Source: an uncultured bacterium
GTDB lineage: Bacteria > Spirochaetota > UBA4802 > JAGODF01
Direction of reading: 5' to 3'
Length of the DNA: 41,869 nt
Assembly: GCA_937921485.1 (NCBI GenBank)
Contig: CAKZSV010000038.1
Span: 1-41,869, forward strand
Shown here: piece by piece, positions 16,605 to 24,404 of the stretch
Layout: the number at the start of each line of letters is the position of its first letter
Numbering within the stretch: the stretch's first letter is position 1
The notes under the pieces: model-generated
The model's input: the letters and a program-made list of their open reading frames with translations, nothing else
What the model was told of the DNA's origin: nothing
The model's database searches: none
Program-made: the position numbers and the translations under genes

Positions 16605-16634
16605 ATAATAGCAAAATAGCGCATTTCGTGTCAA
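16605..16634 (-). promoter_or_regulatory. Sigma-70 promoter of glpABC
   Basis: On the minus strand TTGACA (16634-16629) and TATTAT (16610-16605) are separated by 18 bases. A transcript would begin near 16598, about 26 bases before the glpA ATG. It is one of the two best-matching promoters in the window, with 26571-26599. Confidence 0.6.
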
Positions 16635-16698
16635 ATACAAAAAAGAATATCGCTCCAGCACATATTTTCAACTGAGCCTATTGTCATTGTAATTGTTA

Positions 16699-16754
16699 TT
16701 GACATTGTTGATGCAATAAGCCCTACTGTACACAGAAGTTGAAAAAGTACAGTA
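16699..16754 (+). promoter_or_regulatory. Candidate sppA promoter with an inverted repeat over the -10
   Basis: TTGACA (16699-16704) is followed after 19 bases by TACTGT. The 8-base arms TACTGTAC (16724-16731) and GTACAGTA (16747-16754) form a perfect inverted repeat with a 15-base gap. It overlaps the -10 and the likely start site, the position expected of a repressor. The long spacer lowers confidence. Confidence 0.35.
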
Positions 16755-16804
16755 TTCTGCGGATTGAAGTTGCCGTTATCCATCAGTGCTGATTGAAGAG
16801 TGGT

Positions 16805-17764
16805 ATGGATAAAAATCGAAAGATTTTAGTTGCGATTATGGCGATGCTGGGGCTTTCCGCGATTCTTGCGGTATTCGAAATCAGCATGACCATTCAGGCA
16901 TCGCGACCCGGGGTGTACCGGCTCTCGTCACCGGTTATCGGCGACGGCATCGGCGTGGTGCGCATCAACGGTCCCATTACCATGACAGGTACCGCAGACG
17001 GTTTTATGACCCTGGGAGCATCCGCGGAAACAATCCTTCGGCGGCTGGATGAGCTTTCAAAAGACAGCCGCATAAAGGCGGTTATCGTGCGCATCAACTC
17101 ACCCGGGGGAACGGTGGCAGCCACGCAGGAAATCTTTCAAAAGCTTATGGCGATGCGGCGTAAGAATATTAAAATAATTGCTTCCCTCGGTGATATCGCC
17201 GCCTCAGGCGGTTACTACATTGCTGCGGCCTGCGAGTATATCATCGCCAATCCCGGCACGGTGACCGGCTCCATCGGTGTCATCGCGGTATCGCCCAATT
17301 TGCAGGGGCTATTTGAGAAACTCGGCATTAAAATGAACGTCATCAAAAGCGGGGCGTACAAGGATATTTTAGCGTCGTACCGAAATCTCACCGAAGAGGA
17401 GCGCGCGCTGATTCAGGCAATGATTGACTCATCCTACAATCAGTTTCTGCGCGATGTTTCCCTCGGCAGGAATATTCCCATCGATGAAATCCGACCTCTG
17501 GCTGACGGGCGCGTGATGAGCGGCACCCAGGCGGTTGAAGCGAAGCTGGTAAGCGAAACAGGCGGGTTTGAGGCCGCGCTTGAAAAAGCGCGAAAGCTGG
17601 CGGGACTATCAGACGATTGTCCCGTATTCGATGAGGAAACAAATCCTTTCGAACGATTTTTTTCGGGAATTGCGGGTGCGCTCTTTAGAGGAAATCACCT
17701 CGAGGAGAGGCTTGCCGGACATAGCAACGGCATTTCAATGATAGAATATCGGTATCGGCCATGA
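16805..17764 (+). CDS. sppA: Signal peptide peptidase SppA (protease IV-like, S49 family)
   Basis: A single hydrophobic segment at residues about 8-28 anchors the protein in the inner membrane. The S49 core follows, with VRINSPGGTV (oxyanion loop), the serine motif DIAASGGYYIA (Ser134) and the general-base lysine in KSGAYKDI (Lys186). Length (319 aa) fits the short, single-domain SppA of Gram-positives and spirochaetes, which digests cleaved signal peptides in the membrane. The open frame starts at a TTG at 16793; the ATG at 16805 is more likely, though the ribosome site is weak. The stop overlaps the start of the next gene (ATGA). Confidence 0.9.
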   Translation: MDKNRKILVAIMAMLGLSAILAVFEISMTIQASRPGVYRLSSPVIGDGIGVVRINGPITMTGTADGFMTLGASAETILRRLDELSKDSRIKAVIVRINSPGGTVAATQEIFQKLMAMRRKNIKIIASLGDIAASGGYYIAAACEYIIANPGTVTGSIGVIAVSPNLQGLFEKLGIKMNVIKSGAYKDILASYRNLTEEERALIQAMIDSSYNQFLRDVSLGRNIPIDEIRPLADGRVMSGTQAVEAKLVSETGGFEAALEKARKLAGLSDDCPVFDEETNPFERFFSGIAGALFRGNHLEERLAGHSNGISMIEYRYRP

Positions 17765-18378
17765 TGCGTCAAAGCCTTGCGACAGTGCGTTCATTGAAAT
17801 GGGTGGATTATGTGTACTTTGCATTGCTCGAGCCGAGAAGGCTGGTGACAAGAATTTCCGATGAAGCGTCAAAACCCTATTGGGGCGCTTTGCTTGTTGT
17901 GTTTTTTGCGTCTTTTGCTGAAATTTTAGCTGCATCGCTGGTAACCGTGAATACGCATTTTTTTTATCATAAGATTACGTATGGTTTGCTGCTTGTCTTT
18001 CTCATCAATCTGATGAAAATTGCCGTCGTCGCGCTTTTAATCGACGCACTCTGTCAGTGTATGGGATTTGACGGGATGGTAAAAACTATTTTTGCGGTTG
18101 CAGGCTATGCATTTTTTCCGCAGATGTTCGTGCTTCCGCTGGTGTATATTGTAAAGGTTTTTTCTTTCGCGCCGGTTTTTTTCCTGTCCGTGTTTTCAAT
18201 AGTGCTGGGAATATGGTCGGCTATTATTGTCATAGTTGGTGTTTCAGAAATCCATTCGATGCAGTTTTCAAAAGCGGCGCTGGTTTTTTTATTTCCTTAT
18301 GCCGCGGTGGGTTTGTACGCATTTTTAGTTGTAGTGCTGGTGGTGATGAATCTTTTGGGGTATGTGGCGGCAATCTGA
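17761..18378 (+). CDS. Yip1-like integral membrane protein
   Basis: The 205-residue protein has a short soluble N-terminus (residues 1-40) and about five hydrophobic segments across the rest, with the helix spacing of bacterial Yip1-domain proteins. The family's function in bacteria is unknown. It overlaps sppA by four bases and so belongs to the same transcript, which hints at a membrane-quality or membrane-protein role. No catalytic motif is visible. Confidence 0.65.
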   Translation: MMRQSLATVRSLKWVDYVYFALLEPRRLVTRISDEASKPYWGALLVVFFASFAEILAASLVTVNTHFFYHKITYGLLLVFLINLMKIAVVALLIDALCQCMGFDGMVKTIFAVAGYAFFPQMFVLPLVYIVKVFSFAPVFFLSVFSIVLGIWSAIIVIVGVSEIHSMQFSKAALVFLFPYAAVGLYAFLVVVLVVMNLLGYVAAI

Positions 18379-18459
18379 GATGCGCATACGTCGGGTAGAT
18401 ATCCCGGCACAATATAGGGAGTAGAGTCCCGAAACACAATAAAGAGGAGGGAGTTTCTC

Positions 18460-18999
18460 ATGAAAAAAATTGTTGGTTTGACTGCAGTGGTCATCGTCTT
18501 TGCGGTTGTGGCGGTTGCGTTTGCGATCGGCGTAGGCTCCGCAGTGAGCAATGTGCAGGTTCGAAATTCGAACAATCAGCCTGCATGGATTCCGGATTTA
18601 GGCAACAAGGTGGTAACGGTTTTTTACAATGATACCACCGCTGCCGACTTCACCGACCCAATTGCCACCGCCATCAAGAACAAGAACTATCCTGAATCGA
18701 AGTACAGAGGGCAGGGTATCGCGAATTTGGCCGACTCGAGAGGTATTCCGGATTTTCTCATTCGCAGCATTGTGCGCAAGAAAGAAAAGCAGTACGATAC
18801 GAAAATTCTCACCGACCCTGATTATCTCCTGAAAAACGCGTGGAATCTGGGCGATTGCAATGACAAGGGCGTGGTGATTGTCATCGGCAAAGACCGCGTG
18901 GTGAGATATTTCAACAAAATCACGAGCGTTGCACAGGGTCAGGCGGAAGTTTCAAAAGTGCTTGCGGTTATTGAAGCGGAAATCGAGAAAATTAAATAA
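18460..18999 (+). CDS. Exported YtfJ-like thioredoxin-fold protein
   Basis: The strong ribosome site GAGGAGGGAG lies eight bases before the ATG. Residues 1-28 are a signal peptide (MKK then a long hydrophobic core). The mature part matches the order of elements of the E. coli YtfJ family: GNKVVTVFYND, then IATAIKNKNYP, IPDFLIRS, AWNLGDCNDKG and VVIVIGKDRVVRYF. The thioredoxin CxxC motif is absent; only one cysteine (DCND) is present in the mature protein. The family's role is unknown; it is probably periplasmic. A stem-loop with a T-run follows at 19031-19072. Confidence 0.65.
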   Translation: MKKIVGLTAVVIVFAVVAVAFAIGVGSAVSNVQVRNSNNQPAWIPDLGNKVVTVFYNDTTAADFTDPIATAIKNKNYPESKYRGQGIANLADSRGIPDFLIRSIVRKKEKQYDTKILTDPDYLLKNAWNLGDCNDKGVVIVIGKDRVVRYFNKITSVAQGQAEVSKVLAVIEAEIEKIK

Positions 19000-19030
19000 C
19001 AATTATTTCTGTTCGTTTTACTAATAATTC

Positions 19031-19072
19031 CAACGGGGTTGTTCCATTCCGGAGCCAGCCCCGTTGTTTTTT
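19031..19072 (+). terminator. Rho-independent terminator after the YtfJ-like gene
   Basis: CAACGGGG (19031-19038) pairs with CCCCGTTG (19059-19066), followed directly by TTTTTTC. The loop is 20 bases and contains a small TCCGGA palindrome. It ends the sppA-side transcription unit and lies between convergent genes. Confidence 0.75.
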
Positions 19073-19135
19073 CATCACGAATTTCTGAATACACGCCAAT
19101 TAGCGCATAAGTAGGGCAAACTCTATCAGGCGTGA

Positions 19136-19705
19136 TTATCTCTGATATTCCGCAATGCCGGTTGTACCATAGCGGCGGGATTTTGCAAGATGAAATATTC
19201 CGGCGCCTTCAGGCAACTCGTTTGCATAATAATGCTGCACAAGCATGCGTGCGCCTTCGCTGAAGATTACGGTGGTACCGATTATCTCCAGTATGCGCGC
19301 TAATGTTTGGTTTTTGCCTTTTCTTTTCTCATAGGGAGGGTCTATGTACGCGACATCAAACAGCATCTGATGTTTTTCGCAATACCGCAGGCATTGCGTT
19401 GCCGGCATGTGCAGAACCATCGCTTGTTTGTCAATTTCCCATGCACGAAGCGTATCACCGATGAAGCGGGCGTGTGCTGCTTCAATGTCGTTAAAAAGAA
19501 CAAATGACGCCCCGCGGCTTATAGCTTCGAATCCCATTTGCCCTGAACATGCGAAAAGGTCCAGAAAGCGCATCCCGGAAAGGTCTTCTCCAAGGATGGA
19601 AAATACTGCTTCTTTTACTTTTGATGTCGTTATCTGTGCTTCGGGGAATCTTTTAAGCGGGAAGGGGATTTTTCTTCCTTTCAGTGAGCCGGTGATGATG
19701 TTCAT
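19136..19705 (-). CDS. rsmD: 16S rRNA (guanine966-N2)-methyltransferase RsmD
   Basis: The protein begins with the family's IITGSLKGRKI and contains the SAM-binding LDLFACSGQMGFEAISRGA and the catalytic motif DVAYIDPPYEKRK. The C-terminal KSRRYGTTGIAEY is the RsmD closing motif. At 189 aa it has the usual size. It methylates G966 of 16S rRNA in the small subunit. The ATG overlaps the stop of the upstream DUF1858 gene by four bases, so the two are co-translated. Confidence 0.9.
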   Translation of the reverse strand: MNIITGSLKGRKIPFPLKRFPEAQITTSKVKEAVFSILGEDLSGMRFLDLFACSGQMGFEAISRGASFVLFNDIEAAHARFIGDTLRAWEIDKQAMVLHMPATQCLRYCEKHQMLFDVAYIDPPYEKRKGKNQTLARILEIIGTTVIFSEGARMLVQHYYANELPEGAGIFHLAKSRRYGTTGIAEYQR

Positions 19706-19920
19706 TGGTTGTGTTTCGGCGATGCAGCTTTAAGGCTTTCATTCAGTTCCTGAAGGAAAGTTTCAAGGTCGATATTGTTTTCAAGCGCGACGATCTCAAT
19801 AGTATCCTGTGATGAGCCCTTGCATCCGGGGCAGTACAGATGATATTTGCGGAACACTTCAAGTACCTCCCGCGATTTTTTCAGGGCTTCCTGAACGGTT
19901 GTATTCTTTGTGATCTTCAT
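19702..19920 (-). CDS. Small DUF1858-domain protein with CPGC redox motif
   Basis: The 72-residue protein has KITKNTTVQEALKKSREV, then YHLYCPGCKGSSQDTI and a helical tail, the pattern of DUF1858, known as the hybrid-cluster-protein-associated redox disulfide domain. The CPGC pair could form a redox disulfide or bind a metal. The open frame starts with a TTG at 19965; the ATG at 19920 fits the family start but has no clear ribosome site. It precedes and overlaps rsmD. The specific role is unknown. Confidence 0.75.
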   Translation of the reverse strand: MKITKNTTVQEALKKSREVLEVFRKYHLYCPGCKGSSQDTIEIVALENNIDLETFLQELNESLKAASPKHNQ

Positions 19921-19936
19921 AAAAAAATTCTTGCAA

Positions 19937-19965
19937 ATAATCGTGCTTTTTTTTAGGACGTTCAA
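19937..19965 (-). promoter_or_regulatory. Candidate promoter for the DUF1858-rsmD pair
   Basis: On the minus strand TTGAAC (19965-19960) and GATTAT (19942-19937) are 17 bases apart. The start site would fall about ten bases before the ATG at 19920, so the leader would be very short, matching the lack of a ribosome site. Confidence 0.4.
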
Positions 19966-20094
19966 GTCATTGGCGATCCGGTATGTTTGTCATGTGTATC
20001 GGGTGCAATGACTATTGTCAACGAAAAACTGTGAATGTTCGGTTTGTGAACAGTTCGTTTATTCGTCAACAGGTACAATGAGAGGAATAAAAAT

Positions 20095-20283
20095 ATGGCA
20101 AAATGTGAAATCTGCAATAAATCCATCCAGTTCGGCAATAATGTCAGCCATTCCAACAAAAAAACGCCCAGGATATGGAGGGCGAACATCCGTCGCGTGC
20201 GCGTCATGGAAGGCGGTCGCGCTGTCAGGCGCTATGTGTGCACGCGCTGCATCCGTTCCGGAAAGGTAGTAAAAGCAGTCTAA
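20095..20283 (+). CDS. rpmB: 50S ribosomal protein L28
   Basis: The 62 residues match L28 throughout: AKCEICNKSIQFGNNVSHSN, RIWRANIRRVRV, and VCTRCIRSGKV. The two CxxC pairs mark the zinc-binding form. The ATG is preceded by AGAGGAA at normal distance. It stands alone, divergent from the DUF1858-rsmD pair and not beside rpmG. Confidence 0.95.
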   Translation: MAKCEICNKSIQFGNNVSHSNKKTPRIWRANIRRVRVMEGGRAVRRYVCTRCIRSGKVVKAV

Positions 20284-20334
20284 TTTTCAATATTACAGCA
20301 TGTAATTAGTTGCTGGGCACGGCTATTATCTGAA

Positions 20335-20868
20335 ATGAGCAAGGACTCGGAAGCGGCCAAAAAAACGGCGGTGGTGATTTTGTATATTGCCGCTCTTCTG
20401 CTTTCGGTTCCTTTTATGTGGAAGCTCGAAGTCTTTCTGCGTGCGAACCATCTGCTCATGCTCACGGTGTATGCGCTTCTGGCGGTGTATCTGGCGATAG
20501 TGGTTTTTTTGTTTTTCAGATATACCGAGAAAAAAATCACCCCTACAATTGTTCTGATTGCCTATTCAATCCTGTATGCGCTGGTAATCATTCAAAGCAG
20601 AGGATTCGATAAAAAAATTCATTTCATCGAATACGGCATATTGACATTCCTCGTATTCAATGCGATGGCACAGAGCGCTTCCAGATGGAGGAGATACGCG
20701 CTAACATTTCTCATCGCTGCGCTGGTGGGTTTTGCCGACGAAGCGCTGCAGCACTTCTTTCCGGGCAGGAGTTTCGATCCGGGAGATTTCATAAGCAATG
20801 TGGAGGCCGCTGCGCTGATGCTTTTGTTTTTGGGTATTGTGGAGAAGTATCGGCGGGTGCGGGAGTAG
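20335..20868 (+). CDS. VanZ-like membrane protein
   Basis: The protein has about five hydrophobic segments. The VanZ-family marks are KKIHFIEYGILTFLVFNA and, near the C-terminus, VGFADEALQHFFPGRSFDPGD followed by SN. VanZ homologues sit in the membrane; some affect teicoplanin resistance or surface glycan handling, but most have no known role. The start ATG lies 51 bases after rpmB with a weak ribosome site. Its stop is 2 bases from the stop of the permease on the other strand. Confidence 0.75.
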   Translation: MSKDSEAAKKTAVVILYIAALLLSVPFMWKLEVFLRANHLLMLTVYALLAVYLAIVVFLFFRYTEKKITPTIVLIAYSILYALVIIQSRGFDKKIHFIEYGILTFLVFNAMAQSASRWRRYALTFLIAALVGFADEALQHFFPGRSFDPGDFISNVEAAALMLLFLGIVEKYRRVRE

Positions 20869-20870
20869 CT

Positions 20871-21695
20871 TCACTCCTTTTCCGCAACCAGATCCCCAAT
20901 CCTGTTGAAGCACAATATCGATGCGGAAAGAAACACCGAGGGCGGTATGAGCATCCACGGTGCATCGAAAATTACGCGTGCGCCTTCCTGAATCATCACC
21001 CCCCAGGAAGGGAGATCGTGCAGCGCGCCCACGCCGCCGAGCCCCAAAAAGGAGAGTGTGGATTCGAGCATGATGCTGGTGGCGATTCCCGTGCTCATGA
21101 GCGGAATGAGTGATGGCATAAGCGAGGGAATGATGTGCACGAGTGCGATGCGCAATCTGGAAGCGCCAAGCGCTTTTGCCGCAAGGATGAAATCAGATTC
21201 TTCGAGCTGAGCAACTCGTGTTGAAAAGAATCGCGCAACCGGTGCCCATGTGCCGATTATTATCGCGACAAATATTGTGATGCTGCTTTCACCCATCACC
21301 ATGGCCAGCGCCAGTGCAAGTAAGAGAGCGGGAATAGCAAGAAACACTTCGATGAAGAAGTTCATAGTGCGCCGTAAAAATCGCCCGCTTAAACCTGCGG
21401 CAAGCCCGATTGCAAGGCCGAGTCCCATGCTTGTGATTCGGGAAATCACCCCGATGACAATTGAAAGGCGCCCTCCTGCAAGCGTTCGGGAGAGCACATC
21501 CCTTCCAAGATAATCCGTTCCGCATGGATGTTCGAATGAAGGGGGAGTTGCACCGGTAAAGGAGATGCGGTATGGCGATGAGGGAGCGAAGCATTCCGGC
21601 GCAAACGAGAGCAAAAATATGATAAGTGCAGCACCCGAATATATCCCAAGAGATACTCGTTTCTTCCTTCGTGATGTGAATGATGTTCCGTTCAT
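20871..21695 (-). CDS. ABC transporter permease, DppC/OppC type
   Basis: The 274-residue protein has an N-terminal hydrophobic segment (residues about 15-35), then PCGTDYLGRDVLSRTLAGGR, the DppC/OppC entry motif, and about five more membrane segments. The coupling-helix EAA-like motif is AAKALGASRLRIALVHIIPS. The C-terminal SFLGLGG and PSWGVMIQEGA are typical of the C subunit of peptide or nickel importers. No partner B permease, ATPase or binding protein is in the window, so this subunit stands alone here. It may serve components coded elsewhere. Confidence 0.85.
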   Translation of the reverse strand: MNGTSFTSRRKKRVSLGIYSGAALIIFLLSFAPECFAPSSPYRISFTGATPPSFEHPCGTDYLGRDVLSRTLAGGRLSIVIGVISRITSMGLGLAIGLAAGLSGRFLRRTMNFFIEVFLAIPALLLALALAMVMGESSITIFVAIIIGTWAPVARFFSTRVAQLEESDFILAAKALGASRLRIALVHIIPSLMPSLIPLMSTGIATSIMLESTLSFLGLGGVGALHDLPSWGVMIQEGARVIFDAPWMLIPPSVFLSASILCFNRIGDLVAEKE

Positions 21696-21807
21696 TAATT
21701 ATGAGATGCTCAGAGTGTGTGTGGATTGCAAGAATTTTTAATTGTATTTGACGAATTTAATTGCATAACCTTTCTGATGTGCGGGAGTGTAATTATTTCT
21801 TTGAAAG

Positions 21808-22821
21808 ATGCCTATGACAATGATGAAAACTTTTTTTAATGACGATTCCAAATGTGGCGTTGACCGCCGTAAAACCCGCGAAAAGATTTCCCGCCTCGAC
21901 TGCGATGCTGGACTCAGAGAAAAAATCCTTCAGTATTGCCGGCTATCGCATGGTGAGATCTGGCAGGATCCCCAAAGCGGGCATCGGGTGGGCGTGTTCA
22001 ATGCCGCAAACCCGGATGACGTTTCACGCATTATGGCGGGAGAAAAGGCGGCGCTTGCGGTCAATGACCCCCCCTACAATTTTATACTGGCGGGAAAAAC
22101 ATCGAAAAGTCTGGGGAAATGCAATCTTGATGAGTATCTCGAATTTTCAAGAAAGTGGATTTCTAATGCAATTGCTCATCTTGCGAGTGATGCGCATTTC
22201 TATCTCTGGATCGGTGCCGATGTCAACGACGGGTTCCAGCCGTTTGCTGATCTCATCATCCTCCTTCGAAATTTCAGTGAGCTTCGGCCCCGCAATCTCA
22301 TCACAATGCGCAATCAGCGCGGCTATGGCACGCAGAAAAACTGGATGTGGGTACGGCAGGAATTGCTGTATTATGTGAGGGGCAATCCCGCGTTCAATGT
22401 TGAAGCGGAATATACCGATATTCCCAAAATTCTTCGAGGGTACTATAAAGAAGTGAAGGGTGAGCGCACTGAAAATATGCAGCGCAGCCGTTCGGACTAC
22501 ATCCGCGCCGGGAACGTATGGGTCGATGTGCAGCAGGTGTTTTATCGCAAGGAGGAAAATGTGCCGGGGTGCTATGCGCAAAAACCGCTCAAGGCGATTG
22601 AACGGATTATTGCATCATCAAGCCAGAAGGGCGACCTGGTTACTGATTTTTTCGCGCATTCCGGTACCACGCTCATCGCGGGAGAGCGCCTCGGAAGAAA
22701 AGTCTATACATTCGATCACGATCCCGTATTTGCCGAGATTGCCATCAGGCGGCTGGAGCGCTACCGTCAGACGGGTAAAACCGGCTGGCAATGGGAAAGC
22801 CCTTTCCCTGAATTATCATGA
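21808..22821 (+). CDS. DNA methyltransferase (N4-cytosine/N6-adenine type, beta class)
   Basis: The catalytic motif NDPPYN (Asp87-Tyr90) comes early and the SAM-binding segment late (TDFFAHSGTTLIAGERLGR, residues about 288-306), the order of beta-class enzymes in the N6_N4 family. The 337-residue length is normal. No restriction endonuclease or specificity gene is adjacent, so it is probably an orphan methyltransferase or regulator. Several ATGs cluster at the start; 21808 is the first and follows a weak GAAAG. Its 3' end overlaps the convergent kinase gene by 55 bases. Target sequence cannot be read from the protein. Confidence 0.85.
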   Translation: MPMTMMKTFFNDDSKCGVDRRKTREKISRLDCDAGLREKILQYCRLSHGEIWQDPQSGHRVGVFNAANPDDVSRIMAGEKAALAVNDPPYNFILAGKTSKSLGKCNLDEYLEFSRKWISNAIAHLASDAHFYLWIGADVNDGFQPFADLIILLRNFSELRPRNLITMRNQRGYGTQKNWMWVRQELLYYVRGNPAFNVEAEYTDIPKILRGYYKEVKGERTENMQRSRSDYIRAGNVWVDVQQVFYRKEENVPGCYAQKPLKAIERIIASSSQKGDLVTDFFAHSGTTLIAGERLGRKVYTFDHDPVFAEIAIRRLERYRQTGKTGWQWESPFPELS

Positions 22822-24404
22822 ATCTTGTTTTTTTTCAAATACCGTATGAGCAAAACTTGATTGCCTTTTTTGTTGTAGCGGATTTCATCGAACACCTGTT
22901 TGGTCATCAAGATTCCCCGTCCGTGGGAACCGATGTGCATTGCTTCTGATTCATTCACATTGAGATATGCCTGTGCATCGAAACCATTGCCGTCGTCAGT
23001 GATTCGGAAAACGGCTCTATCAGCAGAAATGATGCTGTCGATTCTGACTTTCCGGTTGAGATACCGCGCATTTGTTCTTCGTTTTGAAAGAAGCTCGAAG
23101 TAATTGTTTTCTTCCAGTGCGCGGGTTTTTTCCTGATAAGATATTTCTAAATTTCCATGTTCGATTGCGTTGATGATCATCTCTCTGATTCCAATTCTCA
23201 CGAGAATGAGTTCATTAGCATCCAGATATTTTGAAAGCAGGCCGGTTAGTCGAAAAGAAATCTCTTCAGCATCTCCTAAGTAATTGTCGCAGTAAAGACA
23301 GAGCCGTTCATAGACCATGAACTTTGTTAAATGCGTATCCATGACAGGCGTGCCCTTGCCCAGAATCTCGACGGTATCTTCGCCGCCGATGTATTCAAAC
23401 TGAACATTCAAAGTTTTTGGTTCGAGTATCAAAGGCGATTTGAAGTCGGCGATGAAATTGACAGGCGTCTTTTCCATGATGAAATCATTGATCTTTTCAA
23501 TTATTATTTGCTTCGACATGCCTCTGCCATCGCTTCCCTCATAGAGCAAATCAGTTAAGTTGCGGCCGATCAAGTCTTCGGGCTTAATGCCGAAAAATTT
23601 TTTTACTGCAGAGTTCGCGCCGTCGATTATCAAATCGCTGTTGAGCGTGAAGATGATATCGCCTGTACCTTCAATGAGCCGGCGGTATCGCTTTTCGGAT
23701 TGTGCAAGCAACCGATTCGCGTTTTGAATATCCCGGGTGCGCCGCGCAATTTTCCTCTCAAGATATTTTTGCGATCGAATTATGAATCTGCCAATGAAAA
23801 TTCCCATCACAATTGCGCTGGTAGCTAGAATTGCAATAGAAAAAGCGATTAATCGCAGATAGAACTCAACAAGATCTCTGATCTCCCTTGAGCTTTCGTC
23901 TCTGATGCGTTCGACAATTCGATTCATGGTATCAAGAAGCCTGATTTCTTTTTCACGGAAAATATGTATACTCTGATGCCTTTCCTGAAAATTTGAATCT
24001 TTCAGCGTCAGAATTACATTCGAGTATTCTTCGCTCAGGCTGGCATGAAGGTCGCACAGTTCCGTAATTTCTTTAACGATGGGTTTTTCAAGCAGCATAA
24101 GCTTCAAATTGAAGAGCATGTCGTTCACATGCACCAGGTGATAGGAATACTCGTGATATTGTGATTTATACACCGAAAAATCATCGCCTTCCAGCATGAT
24201 TTTTTTCCATGAATGATATTGTTTATCGAGTTCAAGCTGTGTCTGCCGCGCCAGATCGATTGCTTCTATGTGGGAACGATAATGATCGGAAGCTCTGGAT
24301 AAAAGAAATATGCCGAGTATTCCGATGACAAGTACGGAAACCACTGCGACGCCAATGCCCAGGGGCATTAAGATTTCAGATTTGATGCGATTAAGGAATT
24401 TCAT
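22767..24404 (-). CDS. Membrane sensor with PAS domain and RsbW-like ATPase domain
   Basis: Two membrane helices (residues about 13-35 and 185-208) bracket an external domain of about 150 residues that looks like a four-helix bundle. A coiled linker leads to a PAS domain (residues about 240-345), then an anti-sigma-type HATPase with REMIINAIEHGN (N-box) and DDGNGFD plus GSHGRGILMTKQVFDEI (G-boxes). No phospho-accepting His box of classical kinases is visible, so it probably acts as an RsbW-like serine kinase or a switch protein. The gene overlaps the SpoIIE phosphatase gene by ATGA. The C-terminal 18 or so residues are coded in the overlap with the methyltransferase gene. Confidence 0.8.
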   Translation of the reverse strand: MKFLNRIKSEILMPLGIGVAVVSVLVIGILGIFLLSRASDHYRSHIEAIDLARQTQLELDKQYHSWKKIMLEGDDFSVYKSQYHEYSYHLVHVNDMLFNLKLMLLEKPIVKEITELCDLHASLSEEYSNVILTLKDSNFQERHQSIHIFREKEIRLLDTMNRIVERIRDESSREIRDLVEFYLRLIAFSIAILATSAIVMGIFIGRFIIRSQKYLERKIARRTRDIQNANRLLAQSEKRYRRLIEGTGDIIFTLNSDLIIDGANSAVKKFFGIKPEDLIGRNLTDLLYEGSDGRGMSKQIIIEKINDFIMEKTPVNFIADFKSPLILEPKTLNVQFEYIGGEDTVEILGKGTPVMDTHLTKFMVYERLCLYCDNYLGDAEEISFRLTGLLSKYLDANELILVRIGIREMIINAIEHGNLEISYQEKTRALEENNYFELLSKRRTNARYLNRKVRIDSIISADRAVFRITDDGNGFDAQAYLNVNESEAMHIGSHGRGILMTKQVFDEIRYNKKGNQVLLIRYLKKNKIHDNSGKGLSHCQPVLPV

